NCBI GenBank assembly: GCA_025266875.1
Contig: JALLLT010000008.1
Location: 558,001-622,000, forward strand
Direction of reading: 5' to 3'
DNA: 64,000 nucleotides
From: Fennellomyces sp. T-0311
Taxonomy: Eukaryota; Mucoromycota; Mucoromycetes; Mucorales; Lichtheimiaceae
The position numbers and the translations under genes are program-made. Each line of letters starts with the position of its first letter. Positions within the stretch are counted from its first letter, which is position 1. The notes beneath the pieces are model-generated. The model worked only from the letters and a program-made list of their open reading frames with translations, was not told the DNA's origin and did no database searches. Shown here piece by piece: positions 23,475 to 34,574 of this stretch.

Positions 23475-25001
23475 CTAGATACCCGCACACCGTTGCCGAT
23501 CGTGGCTGATATCAAACGTTCCATCCTTCCGCCAAGTATCAAGACTCTTTGCTAGTAGCTCTGCGGAAAAGACAGGTGCATCACCCAGCGACGCTGATGT
23601 TAGCACTGACTTTTTCGTTTCCCAATGTGGCATTGTGATCGCGGAGACCCAGTTGCGTTCGAAAAATGGCAACAGACGGTAAGCCGGATTGGACTGGTCT
23701 TTTCGTAACTCTTCCACCCACTCCTGCGGCGTCACAACGATAAAATCCATCCCGCACTCCTTCATTATTTCTAACACCTTGGACCAGGGCATGCGTCGAG
23801 GATGGACAATGTGTGAAAAGTGAGTGATGGGTTTATCTGGCATGTTGATCATCGCTTCGACAATGGCCAGCGAGGCTATATCCACGGGGAGCCAATCCAC
23901 CTGCGTGGATAGATCAGGCATCATCTTCATTCTTGCACCACCTATGATTGTAACCGGATAATGCTCATTGGTATTCCATTCACCACGAGTGGTATCGCCA
24001 CAGACTTGGCCGAGCCGTTCAATGAAACACGGAAAATCTTTCTCTGTTATTAAGTAGTTGAATATATGCTCGACAATATACTTGGATTGAGCGTATCCCA
24101 TGGGCATAGCGACATATGGATTCTGGGGAGACACGTGTTCGGGAACCGATCCAGCGTTTGTGACAGAAATGGAATTTGCTGTGGCATTGACACTCGATAT
24201 CGCATGAATGTGTATGGGATTGATTTTGCGATAGGCAAACTTGATGAGGTTATATAGGCCACCAATGCACTCACGTTCAAAGTATTCGATGGGTTGATTG
24301 AAATCCACGAGCCAGTCGCAACATTGGACCAAAGTGACTTGATCCCGAAGCTTGTGGTATAGATCGTTTGTCAATCCGAGATATGGGTCGCTCAAGTCGG
24401 CGAATAGAATCTCCACTTTGGAGTTATTCCAAGTATCCCTTATCCCATGGTTTTTGGACGATAATAACATGTGGTCCATCGTTTGTTTGCCTTGTATCAT
24501 GCAGTATACTTTATCGATGCGTGAACAACGGATCATGTCAGCAAGTATGAATGATCCAAGATGGCTGGTTGCACCCGTCAACAAAACCGTATGCTGCTTT
24601 GGCCTAGGCATGTAATTAAAGATGGCTCGTGTCGGAAAATCATGTTCGATCCTTAAAAAATAGTCGTGGAGGATCGATTGCGTCTTTTGATAGTTTGATT
24701 TTTCTCGATCCTTTTCTAGACCACCAGCAAGCGCTTTCGCCATGAAGCGCAGTGTCGGATATTCGAATAGAAAGTTGCTTGGGAGCGTCCCGAACCGGGC
24801 CATAAGGTGGTTGTGTAGTTGAATAGCATGAAGAGAATCGAGACCATAATCAAATAGAGAAACATTGGCGTCAAAGCTGTTGGGATGGCATTTGAGTACT
24901 TTTGCTGCACATTGTGCAACAATATCTTCAGTATTAGGCACCAAAGTACCGAATAGTGATTTGCAGTCGGTGTAGCTTTCTTCAAACTGACTAATAGGCA
25001 T
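23475..25001 (-). CDS. Carrier-protein/thioester-reductase didomain protein (T-R, no adenylation domain)
   Basis: Single exon, 508 residues from the ATG at 25001. An upstream ATG at 25043 adds 14 residues, but a TATA-like stretch lies around 25048-25058 and fits the inner start better. Residues about 25-100 are a phosphopantetheine-binding carrier domain with attachment serine in YGLDSLHAIQ (S56). The remainder is a Rossmann-type thioester reductase: VLLTGATSHLGSF (NADPH site), FADLSDPYLGL, HAISSVNAT and the catalytic-type GYAQSKYIVEH. Such reductases release carrier-bound acids as aldehydes, as in fungal aminoadipate reductase (Lys2) and NRPS-like A-T-R enzymes. No adenylation domain precedes it here and the upstream DNA is non-coding, so the carrier must be loaded by a separate enzyme. 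Substrate unknown. Confidence 0.85.
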   Translation of the reverse strand: MPISQFEESYTDCKSLFGTLVPNTEDIVAQCAAKVLKCHPNSFDANVSLFDYGLDSLHAIQLHNHLMARFGTLPSNFLFEYPTLRFMAKALAGGLEKDREKSNYQKTQSILHDYFLRIEHDFPTRAIFNYMPRPKQHTVLLTGATSHLGSFILADMIRCSRIDKVYCMIQGKQTMDHMLLSSKNHGIRDTWNNSKVEILFADLSDPYLGLTNDLYHKLRDQVTLVQCCDWLVDFNQPIEYFERECIGGLYNLIKFAYRKINPIHIHAISSVNATANSISVTNAGSVPEHVSPQNPYVAMPMGYAQSKYIVEHIFNYLITEKDFPCFIERLGQVCGDTTRGEWNTNEHYPVTIIGGARMKMMPDLSTQVDWLPVDIASLAIVEAMINMPDKPITHFSHIVHPRRMPWSKVLEIMKECGMDFIVVTPQEWVEELRKDQSNPAYRLLPFFERNWVSAITMPHWETKKSVLTSASLGDAPVFSAELLAKSLDTWRKDGTFDISHDRQRCAGI

Positions 25002-25446
25002 GGTATATGTATAAAAAAATGGCGTGAAAGTGACAAAAGCCATGCCTTTTTATATTATCCGCTTATCTCGATTAATGCACTGTATCCAAGTGACGTATTT
25101 TGTTGTCAATATGCACTGGGATAGTCGCTTTTTAAAGCAAATGCAATTAGGTGCTCTGTCGACATTGGTTTATGTGTGAGTCAGTGACTTTGGGTGCGCA
25201 TTCAAAAACACGATTCGTTTCTACGAGTTTATAGTATATTACATGCACATTGAAGAGACCGCGCAGTACTATACTTGAGAGATCGGTATGGTTGGTCGGC
25301 CCATATTGCATGCCCTGCGTATTGGCACGCACGATCATCAAAGCCGAACGGTCATATATATATATACCATTGGCACAAATCCCATGCAACAATAATCCAA
25401 GCAACCATAAAGTGTATAATCCAACTACTAAAGGAAAAAAATGTAT
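25002..25446. promoter_or_regulatory. Promoter-side spacer with TATA-like element
   Basis: Between the T-R gene and the end of eIF3h. On the minus strand the stretch around 25048-25058 reads TATAAAAAGG-like, about 50 bp upstream of the ATG at 25001. A TA repeat lies at about 25355-25367. No gene seen. Confidence 0.45.
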
Positions 25447-26667
25447 TTACTTTTGCAATTCTTGAATACTGTACAATCTTGCCAGACTAGGACCAGCGAA
25501 CTGGTTCAACTGCTTGGTGAAGTTATGCATCTGAGCGGTCAAGATCATGGAGTCCAGACGGCTAGGTTCGGCAGGCAGCTTGAAAAGAGTATTGACTTCG
25601 TCCTCTGGCAAGGGAGCTTGACCCTTTTCAGCACGGATCGCATTTTCCTGTCGTCTCTTGGTCAGCCAAGCCTGTATCTTGGTCTGTTCGCGAGCGACAC
25701 TTCGTTGCCAGTACTGATAGTTATTTAATTCCTGTTGCTGAACATCGGAGCAATCCAACAAGTACTCCAAGTTCTTTTGCATGAAAGGATCCAATTCCAA
25801 ATCCAACACGTCAAAGTTGGGAGCCAAGGGTCTGGCTTCGTTCAATTCGGTGTTGGCACCAAAAGTAGCAGGCGATCGCAAACGACTGGCATCCAATTTG
25901 GGCATTTCAATGTTGTGAAGCATCAAGGTGACGAGGTGGGAGTTGTGGACTTGAACGGGCAATTCTTCAAAGATGTTGGAGAAGGACAATTTGGCCTTGG
26001 CAAGGCTATAAAACAGTTTGACATTGTTTAGCCTTTCATCACTTGTGCCACTGTATTTTGTTTTTTTACCTCTCGGTTGTAAACTTTTTGGATTCATATT
26101 GCTTCATAAAAGCCTCGGTCAATCGGAAAGCACGAAGGCTGAGGTTGCCCTGAGCAGCACTCTTGGAAACGTCGTGGATGATTACGGCGGAATGAGCACT
26201 GAGGGATTTTTGGTAGCTGTACTGCGTGTCGATCAAGTTGAGATCCACAAAATTGCCCAAGTGAGCCGATCGGTACCAACCGACCGTGTTGTTGTCTACG
26301 TTGACTGCACGTAAGCATCGCATCATGTCGAGTTGATATTGAGCTATTCGACATGTCAGATTTAAACGTCTCGTCTTTTTTTTCGAAAAATCGCTTTTAA
26401 TAATTACCGCTGGCATTCTCATCGGTGTCCGATGGGAAAGGGAAGCAGTTGGTTACTTCGAGAACACCCTGCTCGTCCAAACCTAGCAACTGACCGGTGA
26501 CATCGCTAGGAAACGATTCTCGGCAGTGCTTGATAATTTTGAGCACAACCTATTAAAATTTTTGCATGAGCAATGCATGTTTCATCTTGCATTCCATGTT
26601 TAATTCGTACGAGGCCATCGAGTTGCACGGTGTGCAAAGGTTCGGATGTAGGCAAAGTGGCAGCCAT
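25447..26667 (-). CDS. EIF3H: Translation initiation factor eIF3 subunit h
   Basis: Four exons: 26611-26667, 26408-26549, 26070-26343, 25447-26005; 343 residues. The MPN domain starts at VQLDGLVVLKIIKHCRES and continues through GQLLGLDEQGVLEVTNCFPF, then AQYQLDMMRCLRAVNVDNN and VGWYRSAHLGNFVD, as in eIF3h. The catalytic JAMM histidines are not conserved in this position, as is normal for the non-enzymatic MPN subunits. The C-terminal helices end SIQELQK. eIF3h sits in the eIF3 complex on the 40S ribosome. The gene is divergent from the aminotransferase gene, with 150 bp between the two starts. Confidence 0.92.
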
Positions 26668-26817
26668 TGTTGATCTAGACAAACACGAATTTTTTTTTTG
26701 TGTGTGTGTGCAATAGACCACTCGACCGTCTGTGACTTACTTGCCAGAAATGCCGCCACTCACTCGATATATGAATGCACGCATACGCCTCCTTATTTAC
26801 TTTTTTCTTTTTTTCTC
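26668..26817. promoter_or_regulatory. Short divergent promoter region
   Basis: The 150 bp between the starts of eIF3h (-) and the aminotransferase (+) must contain the 5' ends of both transcripts. It includes a GT-rich microsatellite run at about 26700-26709 and a pyrimidine-rich tract before the ATG at 26818. If the tract is an intron 3' end (cttgcacag), the aminotransferase would have an extra upstream exon. Confidence 0.4.
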
Positions 26818-28234
26818 ATGCTTGCACAGTTCGGAAAACAACATATTGCAAAGGGTATCAGTCGTAGCACTGAGCTTGTCATCCGAAAAGCAAAAGGCGC
26901 CTATGTCTATACGGTGGAAGGAGAAAAATACTTTGACCTGACAACGGGCATTGGCGTGGTCAACACCGGTAAGACATTAAAAAAGGTCCTCATCGACGCG
27001 TCACTAATACAGTTTTTTCCAAAAGGTCACTCTCATCCAACGGTTATCAAAGCTGTGCAAGAGCAGGCAGAGAGAGTGGCACACGTTCAAGTGAATATCG
27101 CGTTTCATGAGCCCATGATCCGTTTGATCGAAAAGCTCAAACCCCGCATGCCTTCGCCTTCGCTGGACACGTTTTTCTTGTGGAACTCGGGTTCAGAAGC
27201 TGTTGAGGCAGCAGTCAAACTGGCGCGTCATGCGACCAAAAAACAAAACGTGATTGTATTCCAAGGTTCTTACCATGGTCGAACGTTCGGTACGATGGCC
27301 ATGACAACGTCAAAAACCATCTACAGTGCAGGTTTCGAACCCTTGATGCCTGGCGTGTTTGTGGCCCCATTCCCGTACTATCAACAATGGTCGGCTCACA
27401 AAGCTGACCCGGTCAAGTTCGATGCAGACTGGTGTGCACTCGAAGCGCTGCGACAACTTGAAATACTGTTAATGCAGCAATCGGCCCCGCGTGATACGGC
27501 CGCAATGGTGATTGAGCCCTGCCAGGGCGAAGGCGGATACGTCTTTCCCCCGAAATGTTCGTAGATTCCCAAAGAAAAGATGGGGAAAAAAAAGTACTTT
27601 AACTATATCTGTTTTAGTGTTTATGCAGGGCTTACGTGACATTTGTGACCGAAACGATATATTATTGGTGGCGGACGAGGTTCAATCTGGCTTTGGGCGC
27701 ACAGGAAAGATGTTTGCCATTGAGCACTTTGATGTGACGCCCGACATTCTGGTGATGGCCAAAGGGATTGCGTCTGGATATCCTTTATCCGGCATTGCGT
27801 CTCGAAAGGAGCTATTTGATCTCCAACCACCGGGCTCCATGGGCGGAACGTATGCTGGCAATGCGGTGGCCTGCGCTGCAGCGTCAGCAACACTGGATGT
27901 ATTTGATCAAGAGAAACTATTGGATAACTGTCAAGAACGATCGAAACAGTTTTTCGCAGCTTTCAAATCCGAGTTGCCCCGCGTACTGCCGGAAGGTATC
28001 AAAGTCGATGTCCGTGGCCTGGGACTGATGATCGGTATTGAGTTCCTGGGGGCGCCAGAAGGTTTCGCCAATGCGGTGATGAGCGAGGCTTTCAAGCTCA
28101 AGACACTTATCCTGACCACATCGATATATCAGACGTTGAGATTGATACCACCGCTCAACATCACCAAGGAAGAAACGGATTTGGCTGTGGAACGAGTGGT
28201 GCAGAGCGTTAAAGCTGCGGTTGCCAGGCTGTAG
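26818..28234 (+). CDS. 4-aminobutyrate aminotransferase-like class III aminotransferase
   Basis: Three exons: 26818-26968, 27026-27556, 27618-28234; 432 residues. Family motifs are FDLTTGIGVVNTGHSHP, LWNSGSEAVEAAVKLAR, FQGSYHGRTFGTMAMT, VIEPCQGEGGY, LLVADEVQSGFGRTG and the PLP lysine in VMAKGIASGYP (about K274). Such enzymes move the amino group of GABA to 2-oxoglutarate, feeding the GABA shunt; some relatives use other omega-amino acids. Intron 2 needs a GTTCGT donor (AAAT|GTTCGT) to join PPK to LFMQGLRDICDR; GTAGAT two bases later breaks frame. No mitochondrial presequence is obvious from this start. Confidence 0.87.
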
Positions 28235-28396
28235 TGTATTTTTTTCCAAAAAGAAAAAGTCCGCCGCATGTGCTTTATGTGGTATGTGTGTGGGCCTGCA
28301 AAAAGTCACTTCTCTGTCTCCGAGCGACCCCTATTTTCCCTTCTTTACGATTCTTCTGCGATTTCCGTTGTAACTGAAAGCTCCGAATATATAAAG

Positions 28397-30292
28397 ATGG
28401 CCTCTGACAGCGATTACGATGATGCCTTTATGGTATAGTCGTTTTTTTTTGCTAATTGTTTGATACGCTTGCTTACTAAGTTATGCCTTGGTGCTTATTC
28501 AGCTCGATGCAGAAGACACAATGGATGAGGATAGCGACCTGGATATTGGAGAATCCGCTAGCTCCGTGGGCGATTCAGGTATGGTCAAATAGTTAGCATT
28601 GAGTTCACCGGTTGCTTAATTAGGGAGAGTATAAACTTATATAGACAATGAAGACTATGTAGAAAACGACATTGCATTCGATGGAGCGTTCAACGAGAAG
28701 CCTCAAATGAAGGCCTACGAAGTTGAATTCAGTGTGCAAAGCACCAAGCACCTCATGAGTATGCAGGAAAAGGAAATCGACCAAGTATCGACGATTCTAG
28801 GTAGAGTGGTGGTTTTCTAGGGGCAATCTACGGAATTGCAATATAACTCCCTTAATAGGTCTATCAAGCGAGGATTCAGCGACGCTCCTGCGATATTTTC
28901 GATGGAACAAGGAAAAGCTATTCGAACGCTACATGGATTTACCGGAAAAGGTGCTGCGGGATGCGGGTGTATCATCGAACGACGGACGACGTCGTGTCAC
29001 CGTGCTGGCCAAGGACTTGAAACTGCGCGAACCGTTCATGTGTGATATTTGCTGCGACGACGATCCAGAGATGGAGACGGTATGTGTAGCATGTGGCCAT
29101 CGATTCTGCAGAGGTTGCTACGAGCATTATCTCCGCCAAAAAATCCGAGAGGAGGGCGAGAGCCGAAGGATCGAATGCCCGCAGGACAAGTGTAATGTCA
29201 TTGTGGACGAAAAGACGGTGGAGGAGCTCGTCGATCCGGTGACGAACGAGAAATACCGCACATTGCTAAACCGCACATTCGTCGACGATAACGATTATCT
29301 GCGGTGGTGTCCCGCGCCTGATTGCGAATATGCAATCGAATGCCATATACCAAGTACGTCGCTCACATCGATTGTACCCACGGTCCAATGTACCTGTGGT
29401 TACAAGTTTTGTTTCGGCTGCGGCGTTGCAGATCATCAGGTACCAATATATATTGCGTGCTGCGGTTCATTTTTTATCCAACGACTAACGCAACGTTCCC
29501 ACTTTTAGCCCGCGATTTGTGCCATTGTGAAAAAGTGGCTCAAGAAGTGCGAGGATGATTCAGAGACGGCAAATTGGATTTCGGCACACACCAAGGAATG
29601 CCCACGCTGTCAGTCCACCATAGAAAAGAACGGCGGCTGCAACCACATGACCTGCCGAAAATGCCGCCATGAGTTCTGCTGGGTGTGCATGGGACCTTGG
29701 TCCGAACACGGCACATCCTGGTACAACTGCAACCGATACGATGAAAAGAGCAGCACCGAAGCGCGAGAGAGTCAGACCCAGTCCCGCGTGAGCTTGGAAC
29801 GATACCTTCATGTGAGTGTCGTTGCGTGTTTTGTCGGGGGAAAAGCCGTGCTAACTGTGTACACACAAGTACTATAACCGTTATGCAAACCACGAACAAT
29901 CGGCTCGATTAGATCAAGATTTATACATCAAAACAGAAAAGAAAATGGAAGAAATGCAAAAAACGAGCGATCTTTCATGGATCGAAGTGCAGTTCTTGAA
30001 AAAGGCTGTGGATGTTACTGTGCAGTGCCGCATGACGCTCAAGTGGACGTACGCCTTTGCATTCTACTTGGCCAAAAGCAACGAGACGGCGATCTTTGAG
30101 GACAACCAGCGTGATTTGGAAATGGCCACAGAGCAGCTGTCAGAATTGTTAGAGAAGCCGCTGGAGCGCGAAAAGATCGCGCAGTTGCGGCAGGCTGTTT
30201 TGGACAAATCTGTCTATGTCAAGCAGCGTCGAGAGATTCTTCTTGAGGATACCGCCAAGGGTTTATTGGATGGTCGATGGACCTTTATGTAA
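28397..30292 (+). CDS. ARI1: Ariadne-type RBR E3 ubiquitin-protein ligase
   Basis: Six exons: 28397-28432, 28503-28578, 28645-28800, 28859-29439, 29509-29811, 29870-30292; 524 residues. The N-terminus is acidic, then a UBA-like region, RING1 from residue 151 ([20 protein letters not shown]) and the in-between-RING domain ([12 protein letters not shown]). RING2 ([19 protein letters not shown]) has the catalytic cysteine C327 in NGGCNH, followed by [15 protein letters not shown]. The C-terminal Ariadne domain ([19 protein letters not shown]) closes the protein and normally keeps RING2 inhibited until neddylated cullin binds. RBR ligases pass ubiquitin from E2 to their own cysteine and then to substrate. 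Length and order match HHARI/Ari1. Confidence 0.93.
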
Positions 30293-30503
30293 ATGTTTTG
30301 TTTATTTAGTGACGATTTGTTTGGCCGTTTTCACTTTCTCTTTTCATTAATAAAATTCTCCCACTTGCATCAACGTTTTCATCATAATCGCAACAGGATG
30401 CATCCACGCCACTGCAGCTGCTAATAAAGTTCATTGCATGCGATTTTACCCCTCCTTGAAACAAATTGCCAGGCACGGATTTCGGTATCCTTTCTGCCCG
30501 ATA

Positions 30504-31177
30504 ATGACAGTTGGCGACACGCCCATAGTGCTCATGGCCGCTGCCCTGGCCAGTTCATGGGGCATTGGCAAAGATCAAGATTTGCCATGGTCCATACCCG
30601 TCGACTCTGCATATCTGGAACAAATCACCACTAAACCCTATACCGTGGGGTCCACCAATGATTGGCACAATGTTGTTGTCATGGGTCGGTTGTCCTGGGA
30701 ATCCGTTCCAATGAAGAAAATCCCAATGCCCCGACGATTCAATGTTGTCATTTCTCGAGATCCTTCGTACAAGTAAAGTATATTCTCTAGTAATACTGTA
30801 GTGTATGGGAAAAAAAGCTAAAGTATAATTTTAGGCTAGGTGTGTTTCCCAATGCCAGCTTAGCCACCTCAATCCATGAAGGATTGGAACAAGCCAAGCA
30901 GCGCACACAACAATCTCAGGGCAGGATCTTTGTTTTGGGTGGCGGAGAGATCTATCAACAATCGATGCGCCTGTGCACGCATATTTTGCTAACCCGGATA
31001 TACGATCACACAAATGGTATCACCTGTGATGCCTTCATGCCACCTGTCGACTTGTCATTGTTCACCCAGGCTAGTCATCAAGAACTGGAGAGCTTTGTTC
31101 AGCAAGCAGTACCACAAGGTAGACAAGCATGCAATGATCTGGAATATGAATTCCTGTTGTATGTTCGCAACCAATAA
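30504..31177 (+). CDS. DFR1: Dihydrofolate reductase
   Basis: Two exons: 30504-30772 and 30835-31177; 203 residues. Motifs are AAALASSWGIGKDQDLPW (substrate and NADPH loop), VVVMGRLSWESVP, FNVVISRDPSYK, and the NADPH-binding FVLGGGEIYQQSM. It reduces dihydrofolate to tetrahydrofolate with NADPH for thymidylate, purine and methionine synthesis. An ATG at 30438 in frame would add 22 residues (MRFYPSLKQIARHG) that are basic and could act as a targeting sequence; the inner ATG gives the usual fungal length and is preferred. It is separated from the Ariadne gene by about 210 bp on the same strand. Confidence 0.92.
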
Positions 31178-31486
31178 ATAAACTGTACATACATGTCTTC
31201 TCTTCCTTGATAACACGTCTTCATGCAAAGCCTGAGTTGCTCGGGCTCCAAATCGATTGCATTTTCTCCCCAAAAATAAGGTTTGAGGCTTCACTTGCCC
31301 ACTTACAAAAAAATAAAACTCGGGAAATCCAGATACGGCAGGATTTTGCGAGTATCTGATAACTTGCAAAAAATTATATATTAGAAGCTTTCTTTCTTGT
31401 CGTTGTGTCACTCGGCCAATGCTACGACTTTGTATCAACGTGACAATGTACTGTGGTGACATGCATTATATAAATATCAATAAATA
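31178..31486. other. Spacer between DHFR and the MITE
   Basis: AT-rich 3' flank of DHFR with no gene. The element target TA lies at 31485-31486. Confidence 0.4.
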
Positions 31487-31658
31487 CAGTGGTCGCTTTA
31501 TATAATGATATTTTATATAACGATAATTCGCTATAACGATACAATTCTCGATGCACCAATACGGTAATCACTGCCAAATCCCATTTTATATAACGATATT
31601 TTGACATAACGATAAAGTTTGGGCTGCACCATCGTATCGTTATATAAAGCGGCCACTG
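31487..31658. mobile_element. 172-bp MITE with pogo/Tigger-like terminal inverted repeats
   Basis: The ends are CAGTGGTCGCTTTATATAAT and, on the other strand, CAGTGGCCGCTTTATATAAC, about 23 matching bases with two mismatches. They are flanked by TA on both sides (31485-31486 and 31659-31660), the target duplication of the Tc1/mariner superfamily. The interior repeats ATAACGAT several times, as pogo/Tigger relatives do near their ends. There is no coding capacity, so it is a non-autonomous element. It ends only 4 bp from the last base of the multicopper oxidase stop codon (31663-31665, minus strand) and so lies in that gene's 3' untranslated region. Confidence 0.82.
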
Positions 31659-31662
31659 TACT

Positions 31663-33628
31663 CTAATCGATCTTTGGATGATATTCGTTTGGAACAGGAT
31701 AACGAAGTGTCGAAGAAATTAATTCCGGTGACTCTGCCAACACAGCCCACTGCAATGTCATAATGGCATAGCAAGATATTAGTAAATTGTATGACACATG
31801 TTCTATTGCAGTAAATAACGCACCTTCCCCTGCAGCATATGGGGTGTAATATGGCAATGCATAAGCCAATATCCAGGATTATCCTATACATTTATAAAAT
31901 TTAATCAACCGGGCCGAGATTGCTATGTAACCTTCGACATACCGTATAGATGCGCACTTTGGTCCAACCACATCCAGTTTCCGTCGGATTATCCGAGTAC
32001 TTGTTCTTTTCATTCGATAACAGTGTACCTGGCACCGCACTAATATCCTTCAATACTGGTCTAGGGTACGTTCGTGTATCCTTGTCCCTTTCATGATCAT
32101 ACGCTCCTGGACCTGAGGCAATCAACAAGTGTGAGTGACCATGGATATGCCAAGAATGCGTCATGCAAGGGAAAACGCCAAAGACACTATCTTGAAACAC
32201 AATGTCAACCACTTCGTTGTGCTTGGTATAGAATGTGCGATTTCTTGGGAAGTATCCGTTATCACCAATAATCGCTTCTGCTTCGATATCCATATCTGGG
32301 ATGAATTTCTCAATCATATCAAACAAGACCGGAGTAATGGGATCACCCACTGGAGGGAACGCGTCATTGATCCGAAAACGAGAGCGACCATCCGGCATCT
32401 TGTTCAAAACGGATGTGACCATGATTGTGCGATCTGCTTCCTTGCGTTGGAAAATTTGTCGCTGCAAGTCAGGTATATTGATCGATGCCATTTGTTCCCA
32501 CGGAAACGGAACGGGTAAGGAAGTGAGTATGAGCGGTGGGATAAGGAGAGGATCAACAATGCCATGAATTTCTTTTTTGGCAGGATCTAGGAGATCCAGC
32601 AGCGTTGTTTCTGGTGTTGTGTCTTGGCCTTTGTCAATATAATCGATAAAGGCGTAGCCGTTGTTTGAGTATTCCATCGTCTTAAAGTGCCATCGGTAGC
32701 TGGTTGCTATGGTAAATCGTTTGCGGTCTCCTACATCTTCTTTTGCTTTGAAAAGGAGGGAGATTCGCTGGCCTGCAATCATTTCAATGTAATCTGTTTC
32801 GTAAGGCTCAGTAAGCACGCCGTCTACTTCCATAATTGTCAGCGGATGATCTGCAATTGCGAGACCTAGGATTTGATAGGTGTGGGCACCAATGATGCGC
32901 ATTCGATATGTCTTTCCTGGCTCCACTTTGAATACCGTGAATCCTGGACAGTCCTTATCAACGACACCCAAAGGAATGTGAACGCTTCGACCATTGAAAA
33001 GAATGCTTCCGGAGCCCAAGTCAAGAGTATATTCGATTCCTTGATAGTATGCCTCGCGTTCGTAATACGGTTGATGCCACCACTCGTTCATGTAGACCAT
33101 AATTTCTTCGTCGTATTCGTATGGGCCATCGCGCAATTTTGTTTTCCCGTCTCCTGGCTGTGCTGCTTCGTTTGGGTAGACAATGAATGCCCCGCTTACT
33201 GTATCATCCTGCATCCCAACGTGGGCGTGGTAATAATAGGTCCCGGATTGGTCGACAATTTGGAATTTGTACAGGTAACAATCTCCTGGCTTAATTGGAT
33301 TCTGTGTAATATGAGGGACTCCGTCCGAGTAGCTTGTGCCGTATTGCTTGATGCCATGGAAATGGATTGTTGTTTCCGTATCATCGTCCATCTTGTTGCA
33401 TACATTGACCTCGATTTCATCACCATCGAAAGCGTATAGTGTTGGGGCAGGGAATTGTCCATTGACGACGGGTGCTGGAAGATCTGTGATGTAACAATCA
33501 GGGTTGATCGTTGACCAAGTGATGTCAAGATCAAATTTTCGTAGGATTGCTTCTGCCGGATGCACTATGAGAAGAAGTGCTATTAGGACTAAAATCCTAC
33601 TAAAAAGTAGTACTGTGGTAGAACTCAT
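31663..33628 (-). CDS. Secreted multicopper oxidase (laccase/ferroxidase-like)
   Basis: Three exons: 31943-33628, 31824-31883, 31663-31749; 610 residues. An N-terminal signal peptide (residues 1-28, ending VHPAEA) directs secretion. The four copper motifs are IHFHGIKQYGT, YYYHAHVGMQ, HSWHIHGHSH and HCHITPHMLQGK. Family members oxidise phenols, Fe(II) or ascorbate-type substrates and reduce oxygen to water through a type 1 copper and a trinuclear centre. The last copper motif lies in a 60-bp exon, and the 87-bp final exon encodes WAVLAESPEL and the tail. Reading through the first donor would give a protein lacking the last motif, so splicing is essential. The residue at the usual type 1 axial position (after the Gly of the last motif) is Lys. 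A MITE abuts the 3' end. Confidence 0.88.
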
Positions 33629-34574
33629 TTCTCGTTCCGCGTAAAAACACAACTTGAATCTGCTCAACAGCTTTGATTTTTATAGCGCTCTTAACGAACC
33701 TCCTGAGAGGTGCACGCCAATACCCCTCGCATATATTCTACAATTCCCCTGAGATCATTTTTTCGTTTACTTGGAGCCCACTGAAATTAGCGCCCCTATG
33801 TTGTACTTTACATGTATCTTCACGTAGGTACAATACCGACCAACCATAACTATTCAATGAATCCGAGTACCGATGTAGATTGATCGAGGCGATTCTCGGT
33901 TCCGCTTATACAGGGCGTTTCGGTACAAGTTGGACGATATATATTGAATTTTGGAATACCCATCGAAAACGTTAACGAAGTGCCAGAAAAAGCTTGTCAA
34001 ACTCTGATGGTCACTCTCAAAAATTGGCATGGCCGCTTCAACGATCCACATGTCTGCTTTAAAGAAGTTTACGTCTGGTTCACTGAATTCGGCACTTTTT
34101 CGAAAAAACGATGGTGACCAATAAATATACGTAGAAGATCAAGTAAAGACCTTCAGTAAATAACATGGCCAAATAATTTAGCAAAATTGCAGTTGCTCAC
34201 CCAGGCCGACGTCTACGACGTGCTGACACATAATTTAAAGAACCTCCGCTTGGGATTATTCTTATTTAATGTCGCTTAAGGGTTAAAAAAAAAGCGAAAA
34301 AAAGGATACCTTCCGGATTAACTTTCTCGTTGTTGCTGGTTTTACTATTTGTTAACATCGTTAAACGTACCTTGCAATTCTTTATAAAAAAAATATTAAT
34401 ACATCAGGAAGATCCAACCGAGAATCAATTTTATTTCAGATCAAAGGCTTTAGAGATCGCTTTGCATGCCTGTTGCCTATGCTTATTCACCTTTATACCT
34501 TTTCTACCTTCAGCTGATCACTATCAACGCATTTTTACATCAATATCCTAAGTATAGGTATTCCTTGTACTTTA
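33629..34574. other. Intergenic, no gene recognised
   Basis: About 0.95 kb between the multicopper oxidase promoter and the end of the HET gene, AT-rich. Minus strand near 33675-33682 has a TATA-like stretch (CTATAAAAATC) about 50 bp upstream of the oxidase ATG. Nothing else supported. Confidence 0.4.
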
